Source: Kibdelosporangium aridum (GTDB lineage Bacteria; Actinomycetota; Actinomycetes; Mycobacteriales; Pseudonocardiaceae). Taken from it: 64,000 nt of DNA. The notes below the pieces were generated by a model. It did not search any database and was not told the origin of the DNA. It was given only the letters and a program-made list of their open reading frames with translations. Below, piece after piece: positions 50,866 to 60,673 of the stretch (position 1 is the stretch's first letter; the number at the start of each line of letters is the position of its first letter). The DNA is taken from contig NZ_FWXV01000001.1 of the NCBI RefSeq assembly GCF_900176515.1, forward strand, positions 868,001-932,000. Reading direction: 5' to 3'. Both the position numbers and the translations under genes were made by a program.

Positions 50866-52296
50866 CTAACTGAACAGGGCTTCGATGCCGTTGATGCCGA
50901 AGTACACCGCGAACAGCGCCGCGAGGATCGTCAGCAGCCACCCGGCTTCGCGCCACCGGCCGGTGAACGTCTTGATCAGCACGAAGGAGATCAAGCCGGC
51001 GCCGACACCGTTGGTGATCGAGTACGTGAACGGGATGATCGCCGCGGTCAGGAACACCGGGATGGTGTAATCGCTGTCCGGCCAAGGGATTCCACGGCAC
51101 TGCGCCATCATCATGCCGCCGATCACGACCAGCGCCGGCGCCGCGGCCTGGGCGGGAACGACTGTGGTCAACGGGGTGAAGAGCAGCGTGATGGCGAACA
51201 AGCCACCCGTGACGACGCTGGCCAGGCCGGTCCGTGCGCCCTCGCCGACACCCGCGGCCGACTCCAGGAACACTGTGTTGGGGGAGGAACCGGTGACTCC
51301 GCCCGCGATCGCGCCCGCGCCGTCGACGAACAGGATCCGGCCCATGCCGGGGACCTTGCCGTTCTTGGACAGCCCGGCTTCCTGCGAGACGCTGGTGATC
51401 GTGCCCATCGCGTCGAAGAAACCCGACAGCACCAACGTGAACAGGAACACCGTCGCCGCGATCGGTCCTGCTGAGACGAACCCGCCGAACAGGTCCACGT
51501 TGCCGAAGAGGCCGAAGTCCGGGGCGCCGAGCACGTGATCCGGCAGGGCTGGATCCGTGCGTCCCCACCCGGAGACTCCGAAGACCTCGAACAGGATGAC
51601 CGCGAACACGGTCGTGATCCCGATACTGATCAGCAGCGCACCGGCGACCTTGCGGGCAACCAGGACGATCATCAGCAGCAGGCCGATGCAGAACACCACG
51701 ATCGGCCAGCCGGAGAGGTGTCCTTCGCCGAGCCGCACAGGCACCGGCGAGTTCGCCGAGTCCGGCACGCGGGTCACGAACCCGGCGCTGACCAGGCCGA
51801 CCAGGGCGATGTACAGGCCGATGCCGACCGTGATGGCGGTCTTGAGCGGCATCGGGATGGCGTTCATGATCCGCTCACGAACACCGCTGGCGGCCATCAG
51901 GACAATGCAGACGCCTTCCAGCACAACCAAACCGAACGCCTCGGCCCAGGTCATGGTCGGCGCCATCTGGAACGCCACCACGCCGTTGATGCCCAGGCCC
52001 GCGGCCAATGCCAGCGGCGCGTTGCCGATCAGTCCCATGAGGACTGTCATCACCGCGGCGGACAATGCTGTCGCCGTGGTGATTTGCGTTGTGTCGAGTC
52101 GTGCCCCGGTGATATCCGCGGAAGCTCCGAGGATCAACGGGTTGAGCAGGACGATGTATGCCATCGCGACGAAGGTGGTGATCCCGCCGCGTACTTCCCG
52201 GGCGACGGTGGTCCGCCGCCCGGTGATGTCGAAGAGACGATCGAGGGCAGGCGGCATCCGCCTGGTTAAACGGTCACCGTTGTCCGTTTGAGTCAT
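50866..52296 (-). CDS. NCS2-family purine permease (AzgA-like)
   Basis: 476 residues from ATG 52296. About 12 to 14 membrane segments. AzgA-type signatures: GGITTFVAMAYIVLLNPLIL, NAPLALAAGLGINGVVAFQM, GVTGSSPNTVFLESAAGVGE and FDAMGTITSVSQEAGL. AzgA/GhxP relatives are proton symporters of hypoxanthine, guanine and adenine. Placed between guanine deaminase and allantoicase genes, it brings the substrate into the pathway. The gap to the deaminase is 66 nt, the largest in the operon, so an internal promoter is possible. Confidence 0.93.
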   Translation of the reverse strand: MTQTDNGDRLTRRMPPALDRLFDITGRRTTVAREVRGGITTFVAMAYIVLLNPLILGASADITGARLDTTQITTATALSAAVMTVLMGLIGNAPLALAAGLGINGVVAFQMAPTMTWAEAFGLVVLEGVCIVLMAASGVRERIMNAIPMPLKTAITVGIGLYIALVGLVSAGFVTRVPDSANSPVPVRLGEGHLSGWPIVVFCIGLLLMIVLVARKVAGALLISIGITTVFAVILFEVFGVSGWGRTDPALPDHVLGAPDFGLFGNVDLFGGFVSAGPIAATVFLFTLVLSGFFDAMGTITSVSQEAGLSKNGKVPGMGRILFVDGAGAIAGGVTGSSPNTVFLESAAGVGEGARTGLASVVTGGLFAITLLFTPLTTVVPAQAAAPALVVIGGMMMAQCRGIPWPDSDYTIPVFLTAAIIPFTYSITNGVGAGLISFVLIKTFTGRWREAGWLLTILAALFAVYFGINGIEALFS

Positions 52297-52362
52297 GGGT
52301 CGTTCCCTTGCCGGTGGGTAACGTTGGAGGTTGTGCACGCACTCCGGTCAGCGCGAGGTGGC

Positions 52363-52830
52363 TCAGTACTCGACCCGGTCGGGTCGGTCGAGCCATGCGG
52401 TGAACGGCTTGAAGCCGTCCACATCAGACACATGGGTCACGGGTAGCGACCACGTGTCACGGGGTTGTTCGAACAGCTCGTAGAAAGCCAGGTCGTCGAA
52501 CCCGGCCTTGGCGGCGTCGTGCCGATCCGCCGCGTAGATGATGCGGTCCACGCGTGCCCACAGGGACGAGCTGAGGCACATCGGGCACGGCTCGCAAGAT
52601 GTGACCAGGACGCAGCCGTCCAGTTTGAAGGTCTTCAGCTCCTGGCAGGCGCGGCGGATGGCCACCACTTCGGCGTGTGCCGTGGGGTCGAGGGTCGGCG
52701 TGACCAGGTTGACGCCGGTGCTGACGATTTGGCCGTCCTTGACGATCAGGGCACCGAACGGCCCACCGCCATCAGCGACGTTCTCCGTCGCCAGATCGAC
52801 ACACCGCTGCAACCACAGGGATTCCGACAT
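52363..52830 (-). CDS. Guanine deaminase-like cytidine/deoxycytidylate deaminase fold
   Basis: 155 residues from ATG 52830. Zinc ligands: TAHAEVVAIRRACQEL (His and catalytic Glu) and SCEPCPMCLSS (two Cys). The NLVTPTLDPTAHAE and RIIYAADRHDAAKAGFDD stretches are typical of bacterial guanine deaminase (GuaD type), which turns guanine into xanthine. It lies 1 nt after the xanthine dehydrogenase large subunit stop, in agreement with the pathway. Confidence 0.9.
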   Translation of the reverse strand: MSESLWLQRCVDLATENVADGGGPFGALIVKDGQIVSTGVNLVTPTLDPTAHAEVVAIRRACQELKTFKLDGCVLVTSCEPCPMCLSSSLWARVDRIIYAADRHDAAKAGFDDLAFYELFEQPRDTWSLPVTHVSDVDGFKPFTAWLDRPDRVEY

Positions 52831-52831
52831 T

Positions 52832-55036
52832 TCAGTGTTCCTCGACAATGTGCTCGGGGCGGATGGGGACGCGGGGCAGTTCGAGCCCCGTCGCGGCGCG
52901 GATCGCGTTGGCGATCGCCGGAGTTGCCGAGATCGTCGGCGGCTCACCGACTCCGCGCACGCCGTAGGGCGCATGGGGATCCGGCCGTTCAAGCACGTCG
53001 ACGTTCATCGGCGGCATGTCCAAAATGGTCGGGATCAGGTAGTCCGTGAACGACGGGTTGCGAATCTTGCCGTCCGTGACCTGGATTTCCTCCATCACGG
53101 CGAGTCCAAGGCCCTGCGCGGAACCGCCGTGGATCTGACCGACGACCGCGTCGGGGTTGATCGCCTTGCCGACGTCCTGCGCGCAGTCCAGTTGGACGAC
53201 CTTGACCAGGCCCAGCTCGGTGTCCACGTCGACCACGGCCCGGTGTGCCGAGAACCCGTACTGCACGTGGGCATTGCCCTGGCCGGTCTGCGGGTCGAGG
53301 GGATAAGTCTTGCGGTGGTGGTATTCCCGGGTTTCCTCGATGGCCGCCGACCCCAGTGCGGCGGCCATTTCATCGGAGGTGAGTTCCTCCGAGGTCCCAG
53401 CCATCTCTTGGAGCTTCGCACGAACGGCTCGGCACGCGTTGCGCACAGCGCCACCCGTGATGTACGTCTGCCGTGACGCGGAGCTCGAACCGGCGTCACC
53501 GACGTCGGTGTCCGTGGGGTGCAGGATGACCCGCTGAACGCCCAGCTCGGACCGGGCGATCTGCTGCTGCACGGTGATCAGGCCTTGCCCGACTTCGGCG
53601 GCCGCGGTGTGCACGGTCGCGACAGGCTCGCCGTCGATGACCTCCAGCCGGACCCGGGCCGTGGAGTAATCGTCAAGCCCTTCGGCGTACGAGATGTTCT
53701 TGATGGTCACGCCGTAGCCGATGCCGCGCACAACACCTTCGCCGTGGGTCGTGTTCGACGCGCCGCCAGGCAGCTGCAGGATGTCCTCAGTGGACGTCTC
53801 CGGCAGCGGCATGTCCTTCACCCGCTGGACCAACTCGGCGACCGGCGCCGGGAAGTCGATTACCTGGCCGGTGACTGTTGTCGATCCTTCGCTCATGGCG
53901 TTGCGGATCCGGAGATCCGCTGGGTCCATCCCCAGTGCCGCCGCGAGTTTGTCCATTTGCGACTCGTAGGCGTACGTCGGCTGAACCGCGCCGAGCCCGC
54001 GCATCGCACCGCACGGCGGGTTGTTCGTGTACACGCCCCAACCCTCGATCTTGGCGTTGGGCACGTTGTACGGTCCCACACCCAAAGTCGTGCCGTTGCC
54101 GACGACAACCGGAGTCTTCGAGGCATAGGCACCGCCATCGAAGTACAGCTTCGCTCGGACGTACACGAGGTCGCCTTCGGAGGTGGCGCCGTGCTCGTAG
54201 TACATCTTCGCCGGGTGCCGGTGCACGTGCCCGAAGAACGACTCCTGCCGGTTGTATGCCATCTTGACCGGCCGTTGGGTTCGTAGCGCGAGCATGCAGG
54301 CGTGTACCTGGATCGACAGATCCTCACGTCCGCCGAACGCGCCACCCACGCCGGACATGGTCAGCTTGACCTTTTCCACCGGCAGGCCCAGTGCCTTGGC
54401 GGTTTGCTTCTGGTCGACGTGCAACCACTGCGTCGCCAGAAACAGGTGCACCCCGTCGCCTTCTGGAACGGCCAGACCCGACTCCGGCCCCAGGAACGCC
54501 TGGTCCTGCATGCCGATCTCGTACACCCCGGTGACCACGACATCGGCCGTCGCGTCGGGATCGCCCTTGACGATTCGCTGGTACCGCACCAGATTCCCGC
54601 CAGGGTGCAGTTTGGGCAGGTCGGGGGAGTGGGCGACCAGTTCGGCGTCCAGCAGCGGCTGGAAGACCTCGTACTCGACCCTGATCGCCTTCAGCGCCTG
54701 CCGAGCGGTCTCGGGGTGCTCGGCGGCGACCAGAGCCACTGGCTCGCCTTGGTATCGCACGACTTCCTCGGCGAGTACGGGCGTGTCCTGGAATTTGAGC
54801 CCGTACACGTTCTCGCCGGGTACGTCTTTGTAGGTAAGTACAGTGTGGACACCTGGCATCGCGAGGGCCGCCGACGCGTCGATGGACAGGATCCGTGCGG
54901 ACGGATGAGGGCTGCGCAAGGTCGCGCCCCACAGCATGTTCTCCAGCCAGAGATCCGAGGAGTACGCGTACTGCCCGCGTACCTTGAGAGGACCGTCCGG
55001 CCGAAGTGGACTTTCGCCGATGCCGCCGGTGATCAT
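52832..55036 (-). CDS. Xanthine dehydrogenase molybdenum-binding subunit
   Basis: 734 residues from ATG 55036. Aldehyde oxidase/xanthine dehydrogenase large subunit: [20 protein letters not shown] (Mo-pterin region), [20 protein letters not shown] and the catalytic Glu in [16 protein letters not shown]. Oxidises hypoxanthine and xanthine to urate. It works with the 2Fe-2S and FAD subunits, whose genes directly precede it with 4- and 10-nt overlaps. Molybdenum cofactor assembly genes (such as XdhC) are not in the window. Confidence 0.95.
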   Translation of the reverse strand: MITGGIGESPLRPDGPLKVRGQYAYSSDLWLENMLWGATLRSPHPSARILSIDASAALAMPGVHTVLTYKDVPGENVYGLKFQDTPVLAEEVVRYQGEPVALVAAEHPETARQALKAIRVEYEVFQPLLDAELVAHSPDLPKLHPGGNLVRYQRIVKGDPDATADVVVTGVYEIGMQDQAFLGPESGLAVPEGDGVHLFLATQWLHVDQKQTAKALGLPVEKVKLTMSGVGGAFGGREDLSIQVHACMLALRTQRPVKMAYNRQESFFGHVHRHPAKMYYEHGATSEGDLVYVRAKLYFDGGAYASKTPVVVGNGTTLGVGPYNVPNAKIEGWGVYTNNPPCGAMRGLGAVQPTYAYESQMDKLAAALGMDPADLRIRNAMSEGSTTVTGQVIDFPAPVAELVQRVKDMPLPETSTEDILQLPGGASNTTHGEGVVRGIGYGVTIKNISYAEGLDDYSTARVRLEVIDGEPVATVHTAAAEVGQGLITVQQQIARSELGVQRVILHPTDTDVGDAGSSSASRQTYITGGAVRNACRAVRAKLQEMAGTSEELTSDEMAAALGSAAIEETREYHHRKTYPLDPQTGQGNAHVQYGFSAHRAVVDVDTELGLVKVVQLDCAQDVGKAINPDAVVGQIHGGSAQGLGLAVMEEIQVTDGKIRNPSFTDYLIPTILDMPPMNVDVLERPDPHAPYGVRGVGEPPTISATPAIANAIRAATGLELPRVPIRPEHIVEEH

Positions 55037-55503
55037 ACGACACCAGCCTTCTTCGCCGCGGCCGCGCGGACCGCGTCCATGATCTTCTCGTACCCGGTGC
55101 ACCGGCACAGGTTTCCGGCCAGTGCTTCCCGGATTTCCGCGTCCGTCGGCTCGGTTGTCCGTTCGATCAGGTCGTGGGCGGCAACGATCAACCCAGGCGT
55201 GCAGAACCCGCACTGCACCGCGCCCTTGTCGACAAACGCCTGCTGCACGGGGTGCAGCTCATCGTCGGCGAGCCCTTCGACCGTCCTGACTTCCCGTCCC
55301 TCCACCTGGCCGGCCGCGACAAGGCAGGAACAGACGGGAACATCGTCGAGGTAGACCGTGCACGAGCCGCACTCGCCCTGCTCGCAGGCGTTCTTGGAAC
55401 CGGGCAGCCCGAGCCGCTCACGCAGCACGTACAGCAGGCTCTCGCCGGGCCAGACGTCGTCGGCCTGGCGCTGCACTCCGTTGACGGTCACGTTCACGCG
55501 CAT
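55033..55503 (-). CDS. Xanthine dehydrogenase 2Fe-2S subunit
   Basis: 156 residues from ATG 55503. Plant-type cluster: [20 protein letters not shown] with CSC; second cluster [17 protein letters not shown] and [11 protein letters not shown], in the fixed spacing of the XDH small subunit. Transfers electrons from the molybdenum site to FAD. Overlaps both neighbours. Extra upstream frame is in the FAD gene and is not part of it. Confidence 0.96.
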   Translation of the reverse strand: MRVNVTVNGVQRQADDVWPGESLLYVLRERLGLPGSKNACEQGECGSCTVYLDDVPVCSCLVAAGQVEGREVRTVEGLADDELHPVQQAFVDKGAVQCGFCTPGLIVAAHDLIERTTEPTDAEIREALAGNLCRCTGYEKIMDAVRAAAAKKAGVV

Positions 55504-56360
55504 TGCTCGGACCTCCTGTACTCGCTCCACGCCCAGCTCAAAGTGCGGCGGGCCATCACGGCCAACGCGTGCCGCCGGTACGAGGCTGTGCCCCGGACGT
55601 CGTCGATCGGTGACGCCGCCTGCGCCACCAGCTCGCCGAATCTCCGGAGCATCGAGTCGTACAGTGCCTCTGAGGAACCCCACGGCAGTTCGGTGTTCAG
55701 GAACTCTTCGGCCTCGTAGGACCGTAGTGGGGTCGGCGCGGCCGAACCGATACCTGTGCCGACGCGTTTCTGCTCGGGGTGCAAGGCGATGGCGAACGCG
55801 CACACCGCGATCACCATGGCGTTGCGCGTGCCGACCTTGCTGAACTGCTGCGGCCCGGTCGCCGGCGGTACGTGCACAGCGGTGATCAACTCGTCCGGTT
55901 TGAGCACGTTGCGTTTCACACCAACGTAGAAATCGTTGGCAGGCACCATTCGAACGCCCCGGATCGAGGCGATTTCCACGCTCGCATCCGTGGCTAGCAA
56001 CGCGGGATGTGAGTCACCGGCCGGAGAAGCGGCACCCAGATTGCCGCCGACGCTGCCCCGGTTGCGGATCTGCGGCGACCCGACCGTCCGGGACGCCATC
56101 GCCAGACCAGGCACGCTCGTCCCCAGTTCGGTGATGATCCGGCTGTACGGCATGCAGGCGCCGATCCGGATCCGGCCGTCCACAGTGGAATACCCGTGCA
56201 GTTCGGCGATCCGGTTGAGGTCCAGCAGGGCGTCCGGCCGCCGGTGGCCGAAGTTGATCTCCACCATGACGTCTGTGCCGCCGGCGATCGGCACCGCTGA
56301 TGGCCGGGCGGCCTTCAGCTCCAGTGCCTCCGCCACTGTGGTGGGGCTGAGGAAGTCCAT
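55494..56360 (-). CDS. Xanthine dehydrogenase FAD-binding subunit
   Basis: 288 residues. FAD motifs: AVPIAGGTDVMVEINFGHRR and TVGSPQIRNRGSVGGNLGAA followed by SPAGDS. The C-terminal CO_dh_flav_C domain follows (VGTGIGSAAPTPLRSYEAEE). Starts directly at the uricase stop (no gap). Passes electrons on to NAD+ or another acceptor. Confidence 0.95.
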   Translation of the reverse strand: MDFLSPTTVAEALELKAARPSAVPIAGGTDVMVEINFGHRRPDALLDLNRIAELHGYSTVDGRIRIGACMPYSRIITELGTSVPGLAMASRTVGSPQIRNRGSVGGNLGAASPAGDSHPALLATDASVEIASIRGVRMVPANDFYVGVKRNVLKPDELITAVHVPPATGPQQFSKVGTRNAMVIAVCAFAIALHPEQKRVGTGIGSAAPTPLRSYEAEEFLNTELPWGSSEALYDSMLRRFGELVAQAASPIDDVRGTASYRRHALAVMARRTLSWAWSEYRRSEQCA

Positions 56361-57188
56361 TCACGGCTCCCGTCGGACGGTTGCTTCGATCAGGCCGTAA
56401 GGACGGTCGCCGACGTGGAACACCACGCCCGGGTTGTCCAGCCCGAACGGCGACAAGTCGGTGAGGTAGTGGTGCTTGTTCGGCAGGCTCAACCGGATCT
56501 CGGCGATCTCCGGCACGGTCTCGAGAACACGTGTGCCCATGGCATAAAGCGTTTGCTGCAACGAATAGCTGTAGGTGTTCGTGAACGCCTCAAGCAGGCT
56601 TGCCCGGGCGGTGTCGTAGGCCTTGCCCCAGTCGACGCCGGTGGACGAGAACAGCCAGCGGGCGTCCACCGCGGTCGCCAGGATGCGGTCCTTGGTCTCC
56701 GGCAGCGTGGTGTACTCGTCGCGCGGATAGCCCCAGAACTCCGAGTCGGTGGTGTTCAGCACGGTCAGGTCCTTGATCCCGCCCTCGACCGTCGCTTCGC
56801 CGTCGTAGGTCACCTTCGCCAGCCGCGTGCCCTCGCCGGAACGGGAGAACGAGTGCGGGCCGAGCCGAGTCCACGGGTACTGCTCGATCTCCACCTGCGC
56901 CCGGTGAATGCTCGGCAGCTGCCCGACGAAGTGCTTGGCCAGCCGCAGGCCGTACGCCTCGATCTGGCCGATGCCATCGCGTGCGAACGCCAAGACGGTG
57001 TTCTTCTGGGTGTCGGTGGCGAGGACTTTGTCGTTCGCGCCGGTCAGATGGGTGTCGGCGAGGTCGCCCGCGAGCGCGGTGCTGACGTTCAGGTCCACCA
57101 ACCAGTGCTCGTCGCCGTCGCGCTCGACGCGCACGAGCCGGTTCTCTGCTTTCCCGTACTGGTTCTCGCCGAGAACGATGGCCATCAT
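56361..57188 (-). CDS. Urate oxidase (uricase)
   Basis: 275 residues; ATG 57188 or the next ATG. Family marks: VLGENQYGKAENRLVRVERD with the catalytic Lys, LATDTQKNTVLAFARDG with the catalytic Thr, WTRLGPHSFSRSG, and LPNKHHYLTDLSPFGLDNPG near the end. Converts urate plus O2 to 5-hydroxyisourate and H2O2 without a cofactor. Sits between the HIU hydrolase and XDH genes, matching the reaction order. Confidence 0.97.
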   Translation of the reverse strand: MMAIVLGENQYGKAENRLVRVERDGDEHWLVDLNVSTALAGDLADTHLTGANDKVLATDTQKNTVLAFARDGIGQIEAYGLRLAKHFVGQLPSIHRAQVEIEQYPWTRLGPHSFSRSGEGTRLAKVTYDGEATVEGGIKDLTVLNTTDSEFWGYPRDEYTTLPETKDRILATAVDARWLFSSTGVDWGKAYDTARASLLEAFTNTYSYSLQQTLYAMGTRVLETVPEIAEIRLSLPNKHHYLTDLSPFGLDNPGVVFHVGDRPYGLIEATVRREP

Positions 57189-57198
57189 CGGTCCTTTC

Positions 57199-57489
57199 TC
57201 AACTGCCTCGATAGGTCGAGTACGCGAACGGGCTGAGCAGCAGTGGCACGTGGTAGTGCTCGGCCGGGTCGGTGACCCGGAACGTCACGGCGACCTCGGG
57301 GTAGAACGGCCCTTCCACCTCGAAGACCAGCCGGTGCACGCCTTCGGGCACGGGCCAGCCGGTGATCCGGCCGTCCTTGTCGGTCTTGCCGGACTCCAGG
57401 ACCGTCCCGTCCCGGCTTTCCAGCCGGACGACAACGCCCCACGCGGGCTTCCCGGAAGCCGCATCAAGAACGTGGGTCGAAAGACTCAT
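57199..57489 (-). CDS. 5-hydroxyisourate hydrolase
   Basis: 96 residues from ATG 57489. Transthyretin-like fold with LSTHVLDAASGKPAWGVVVR (catalytic His), GWPVPEGVHRL, HYHVPLLLSPFAYSTYRGS with the C-terminal YRGS signature. Hydrolyses HIU to OHCU. The start overlaps the OHCU decarboxylase stop by 4 nt; a GTG three codons earlier is less suited. Confidence 0.96.
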   Translation of the reverse strand: MSLSTHVLDAASGKPAWGVVVRLESRDGTVLESGKTDKDGRITGWPVPEGVHRLVFEVEGPFYPEVAVTFRVTDPAEHYHVPLLLSPFAYSTYRGS

Positions 57490-57944
57490 TCCATGCACCT
57501 CAATAGACGTCTACGAACGATCTTGGCGAGCTCACGGCGCACTTCGGCGCGCTCGACGACCTCGTTGTTGTCCAGTCGTCTGCGCAGCTCAGCGAGCACC
57601 TCGGCAGCGCTCAAGCCCTCCGCACTGATCAGGAACACCCGGTCGAACTTGCGCTCGTACTCCGCGTTCGCCGCGGCCAGCTCGGCATCGGCACCGACGG
57701 CCGCCGACTGCTCATGCCGTGACCATTCGGCCTCCCGGCTCGACCCGGTCATCCGGCTGCCGATGCGTGGGTGTGCGGTCAACGCCTCGGTGATGTCCCG
57801 CCAGGCCAGCGCGGCCAGCTCGGCGTCCGACGTGGCCAGCAGCTTCTCCACGTCCGGGTACGGCGCGTTGGCGTCCATGTGCAGCGCCCACCGGCGCGAC
57901 GCACAGCACGCCAGCAGTTCCGTCGTGGACAGTCGTCGAAGCAT
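57486..57944 (-). CDS. OHCU decarboxylase
   Basis: 152 residues. Family motifs: FLISAEGLSAAEVLAELRRR, TAHPRIGSRM with the catalytic His, SREAEWSRHEQSA and LACCASRRWALHMDANAPYP near the start. Converts OHCU to S-allantoin. First gene of the purine operon, read divergently from the PucR regulator with a 123-nt gap between. Confidence 0.94.
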   Translation of the reverse strand: MLRRLSTTELLACCASRRWALHMDANAPYPDVEKLLATSDAELAALAWRDITEALTAHPRIGSRMTGSSREAEWSRHEQSAAVGADAELAAANAEYERKFDRVFLISAEGLSAAEVLAELRRRLDNNEVVERAEVRRELAKIVRRRLLRCME

Positions 57945-58009
57945 GTGACCCAGTCAACAATCTGGCCAGGCGTGCCCACCAGCGGCGAAAACCATGAAAG
58001 CGGGTGGGC

Positions 58010-58038
58010 GGAGGAGTACCGTTTTTGTAGCTTCCTCC
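58010..58038. promoter_or_regulatory. Inverted repeat between purine operon and pucR
   Basis: GGAGGA (58010-58015) and TCCTCC (58033-58038) flank an AT-richer centre in the 123-nt divergent region. A candidate PucR operator by position; it does not match the B. subtilis PucR box. Confidence 0.4.
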
Positions 58039-58067
58039 AAACGGCACTGGACTAGCGTGGAGCGGCG

Positions 58068-59549
58068 ATGAACCTCAAAACGTTGCTCCAGACCGCTGAT
58101 CTCGGCCTTGAGCTGCTCGTCGGCGCGGACGCGGTGGACCGGCAGATCACCAGGGTCTTCACCGCGACGCTGCGCGACCCGCGCCGGTTTCTGACCGGCG
58201 GTGAGCTGGTGCTCAGCGGAATGGAGTGGTGGCAGGCCCCGGAGGACTCCGAGGCCTTCGTGGCGGGCCTTGCCGAAGCGGGAGTGACGGCGCTCGGAGC
58301 CGGTACGGCCGAATCAGGCGGCGTCATGCCCGAGCACGTGGTCGACGCCTGCAAGCGGCATAACCTGCCGTTGTTCGTAGTGCCCGTGCACATCGCGTTC
58401 GCGACCATCAGCGAGCGCGTGATCCTGGGGCTCGCGGCCGAACGGGCCACACCGAACCTTGATCGGCACCGTCGCCTGGTCGCGGTCGTCACGGCTGGCG
58501 GTGGCCTCGATGCGCTGGTCACGGCAGGGCAGACGGAACTCGGTGCGGATTGCTGGGTGCTCAGTGCGGCTGGCCGAGTCATCGCCGGGACGGGCGAACC
58601 GCCGGACATCGCCAAGCTGACCAAGCGGTTCCTGCACGCCGAACGGCTGCCGATCGTGACCGGTGGGCTGTCGGTGTTCGCCACGACCGCGAAGGAACGA
58701 GCGCTTGGCTGGTTTCTGGTGGTGGCCGGGGACCACCGGCAATGGCAGAGGGAACGCCAGGACGTGGCGAGTGAGTTCGCCACGCTGATCGGCTTGGAAC
58801 GCTCCAGGCTGGACGAGGCGCGCCGGATCGAGAACCGGGCGGCGAAACCGTTGCTGCGACTGCTGCTTTCCGAGCGGACGACGCTGAACGAGATTCAGTC
58901 ACAGCTCGCCGCAACGGAGATCAACTCCACCGAGATTGTGACGGTCTCGGCGAGCAAGCACTCCGCGGCGGTGGTGGACGACCTGCTGTCCGCATTCGAC
59001 GGACCGGCGCTCGTCGGCACGGTGGAGGACGAGGCGTTCGGGTTGCTCGGCACGGACCAGCCCGTCACGGCCGACATCAAAGCCATGGTGCGGACCATGG
59101 AACCCGCGCTTGGCCCGACGGGTCTCGTGCTCGGTCTTGGCCGGTGCACAGATGCGACAGGGCTCAGGACAGCGATTCTGCAGGCGCGGTACGCCCGCAA
59201 GCTCGCGGAGCGATCACCGGGCCGTGTCACGGTCATGGCGGGCGACGAAGTGGCGTCGCACTTGTTGCTGCTCGCGGCCGTCCCGGACGAACTGCGGCGG
59301 TCGTTCCGCAACCAGATCCTCGGCCCACTGTCCACATATGACGCGACACACAAGTCGGAGCTGACCAGGACACTGCGGGTCTTCCTGGAACACTCCGGGT
59401 CGTGGACGCTGGCCGCGGCCGAGTTGCACGTGCACGTGAACACGTTGCGGTACCGGATAACCCGGATCACCGAACTGACTGGGCGCGATCCCAATCGGTT
59501 CGGTGACCGGGTTGATCTCTACCTCGCGCTGGCGAACGAAACCGGCTGA
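58068..59549 (+). CDS. PucR-family transcriptional regulator
   Basis: 493 residues. N-terminal PucR domain (NLKTLLQTADLGLELLVGAD, LTGGELVLSGMEWWQ, GVMPEHVVDACKRHNLPLFV), a GGDEF-like middle, and the C-terminal HTH_30 (LRVFLEHSGSWTLAAAELHV with HVNTLRYRITRITELTGRDP). PucR regulators control purine catabolism; the divergent purine operon is the evident target, with a urate- or allantoin-type effector. The stop is immediately followed by the stop of the convergent binding-protein gene. Confidence 0.95.
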   Translation: MNLKTLLQTADLGLELLVGADAVDRQITRVFTATLRDPRRFLTGGELVLSGMEWWQAPEDSEAFVAGLAEAGVTALGAGTAESGGVMPEHVVDACKRHNLPLFVVPVHIAFATISERVILGLAAERATPNLDRHRRLVAVVTAGGGLDALVTAGQTELGADCWVLSAAGRVIAGTGEPPDIAKLTKRFLHAERLPIVTGGLSVFATTAKERALGWFLVVAGDHRQWQRERQDVASEFATLIGLERSRLDEARRIENRAAKPLLRLLLSERTTLNEIQSQLAATEINSTEIVTVSASKHSAAVVDDLLSAFDGPALVGTVEDEAFGLLGTDQPVTADIKAMVRTMEPALGPTGLVLGLGRCTDATGLRTAILQARYARKLAERSPGRVTVMAGDEVASHLLLLAAVPDELRRSFRNQILGPLSTYDATHKSELTRTLRVFLEHSGSWTLAAAELHVHVNTLRYRITRITELTGRDPNRFGDRVDLYLALANETG

Positions 59550-60539
59550 CTAACCCTGCGGCGGGTTGAAGATCATCGATTCCGGGTTGATCTGCTTGGC
59601 CTTGTCCATCAGGCCGTACTGCGTCATCAGGTCGATCACCCGCTGCATGCGCACCGGGCTCATCGCGGTCGGCCACGTCCCGAGGTGCATCAGGCTGACC
59701 GTGTCCTTGTCCACTTTGGCGTAGGTGGTCACGGTCTGCTCGACCAGGGTGCGGTTGGCCGCGTCCCGCTGTCCCTTGACGATCGCCCGCTGGAACGCGG
59801 CGGTGGTCTTCGGGTTCTCCTGCGCGTACTTGGTGCTGGTCGCCCACACCGCGATCGGCACGTCCAAAGTGGCACCGGTCGCCGCGTCCAGCACCGGCAG
59901 CATCCCGGCCTTGCGCTGCGCCTGCGTGATGTACGGCTCCACCATGAACGCGGCGTCGACGTTCTTGCGTTCGATGGCCGCCTGCATGTCCGGGAACGGG
60001 ATCTCGGTGAAGGTCACCGTCTTGGTGTCCACACCGCTGGCCTCGAGCGCGGACCGTGCGGTCAGCTCGACGATGTTCGCCTTGGTGTTGATCGCGATCT
60101 TCTTGCCGGTCAGGTCGGCGGGCTTGGTGATCGCGTTGTCCTTGCCGGTCAGGATCAGGAACATGCCCTGAGCGGCCTGGTAGGCGTCCGCGACCAGCTT
60201 GATGTCCAGCACGTTCTTGTACTGCGCGGTGAAGAACGAGACGTAGTTGCCGAATGCGAACTGCAATTCGCCATTGGCAAGGCCGGGCACCGCCGCCGCG
60301 CCACCCGGCAGTGACTTCAGTTCGACATCAAGGCCTTCTTCCTTGAAATAGCCTTTCTGCTGTGCGATCGCGAGCGGCACCGTGTCCACAATGGGCAACG
60401 TGCCGACGACCACTTTGGTCTGCTCCAAACCGCCCGTCTGGCTGGGCTTTTCGGACTCACCGCCCAGTGCCGAACAGCTGGCGGCGGCGAGGGCGAGTAC
60501 ACAGGACAGGGCTATGCGCCACGGACGGGCGAGCGACAT
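59550..60539 (-). CDS. Orphan ABC substrate-binding lipoprotein, NMT1/SsuA type
   Basis: 329 residues with lipobox LALAAASC. NMT1 fold: VVVGTLPIVDTVPLAIAQQK, EGLDVELKSLPGGAAAVPGL, GKKIAINTKANIVELTA and VDAAFMVEPYITQAQRKAGM. Typical partners (permease, ATPase) are missing here, so it must work with a transporter elsewhere. The family binds sulfonates, pyrimidine precursors, nitrate or purine derivatives. It abuts pucR end to end (0-nt gap), so a link to purines is possible but unsupported. Confidence 0.88.
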   Translation of the reverse strand: MSLARPWRIALSCVLALAAASCSALGGESEKPSQTGGLEQTKVVVGTLPIVDTVPLAIAQQKGYFKEEGLDVELKSLPGGAAAVPGLANGELQFAFGNYVSFFTAQYKNVLDIKLVADAYQAAQGMFLILTGKDNAITKPADLTGKKIAINTKANIVELTARSALEASGVDTKTVTFTEIPFPDMQAAIERKNVDAAFMVEPYITQAQRKAGMLPVLDAATGATLDVPIAVWATSTKYAQENPKTTAAFQRAIVKGQRDAANRTLVEQTVTTYAKVDKDTVSLMHLGTWPTAMSPVRMQRVIDLMTQYGLMDKAKQINPESMIFNPPQG

Positions 60540-60673
60540 GCGGGGTCTCCTGGCAAACAGGGCAAGATGATCTCGGCCGGATCAGACCACATCGTCGCTG
60601 TTCAACGCCAGTCGGCGGACCCTACTTTCGACTGAAATATGTCAGAACTCACTTGATAAGTGGACGAACTTTC

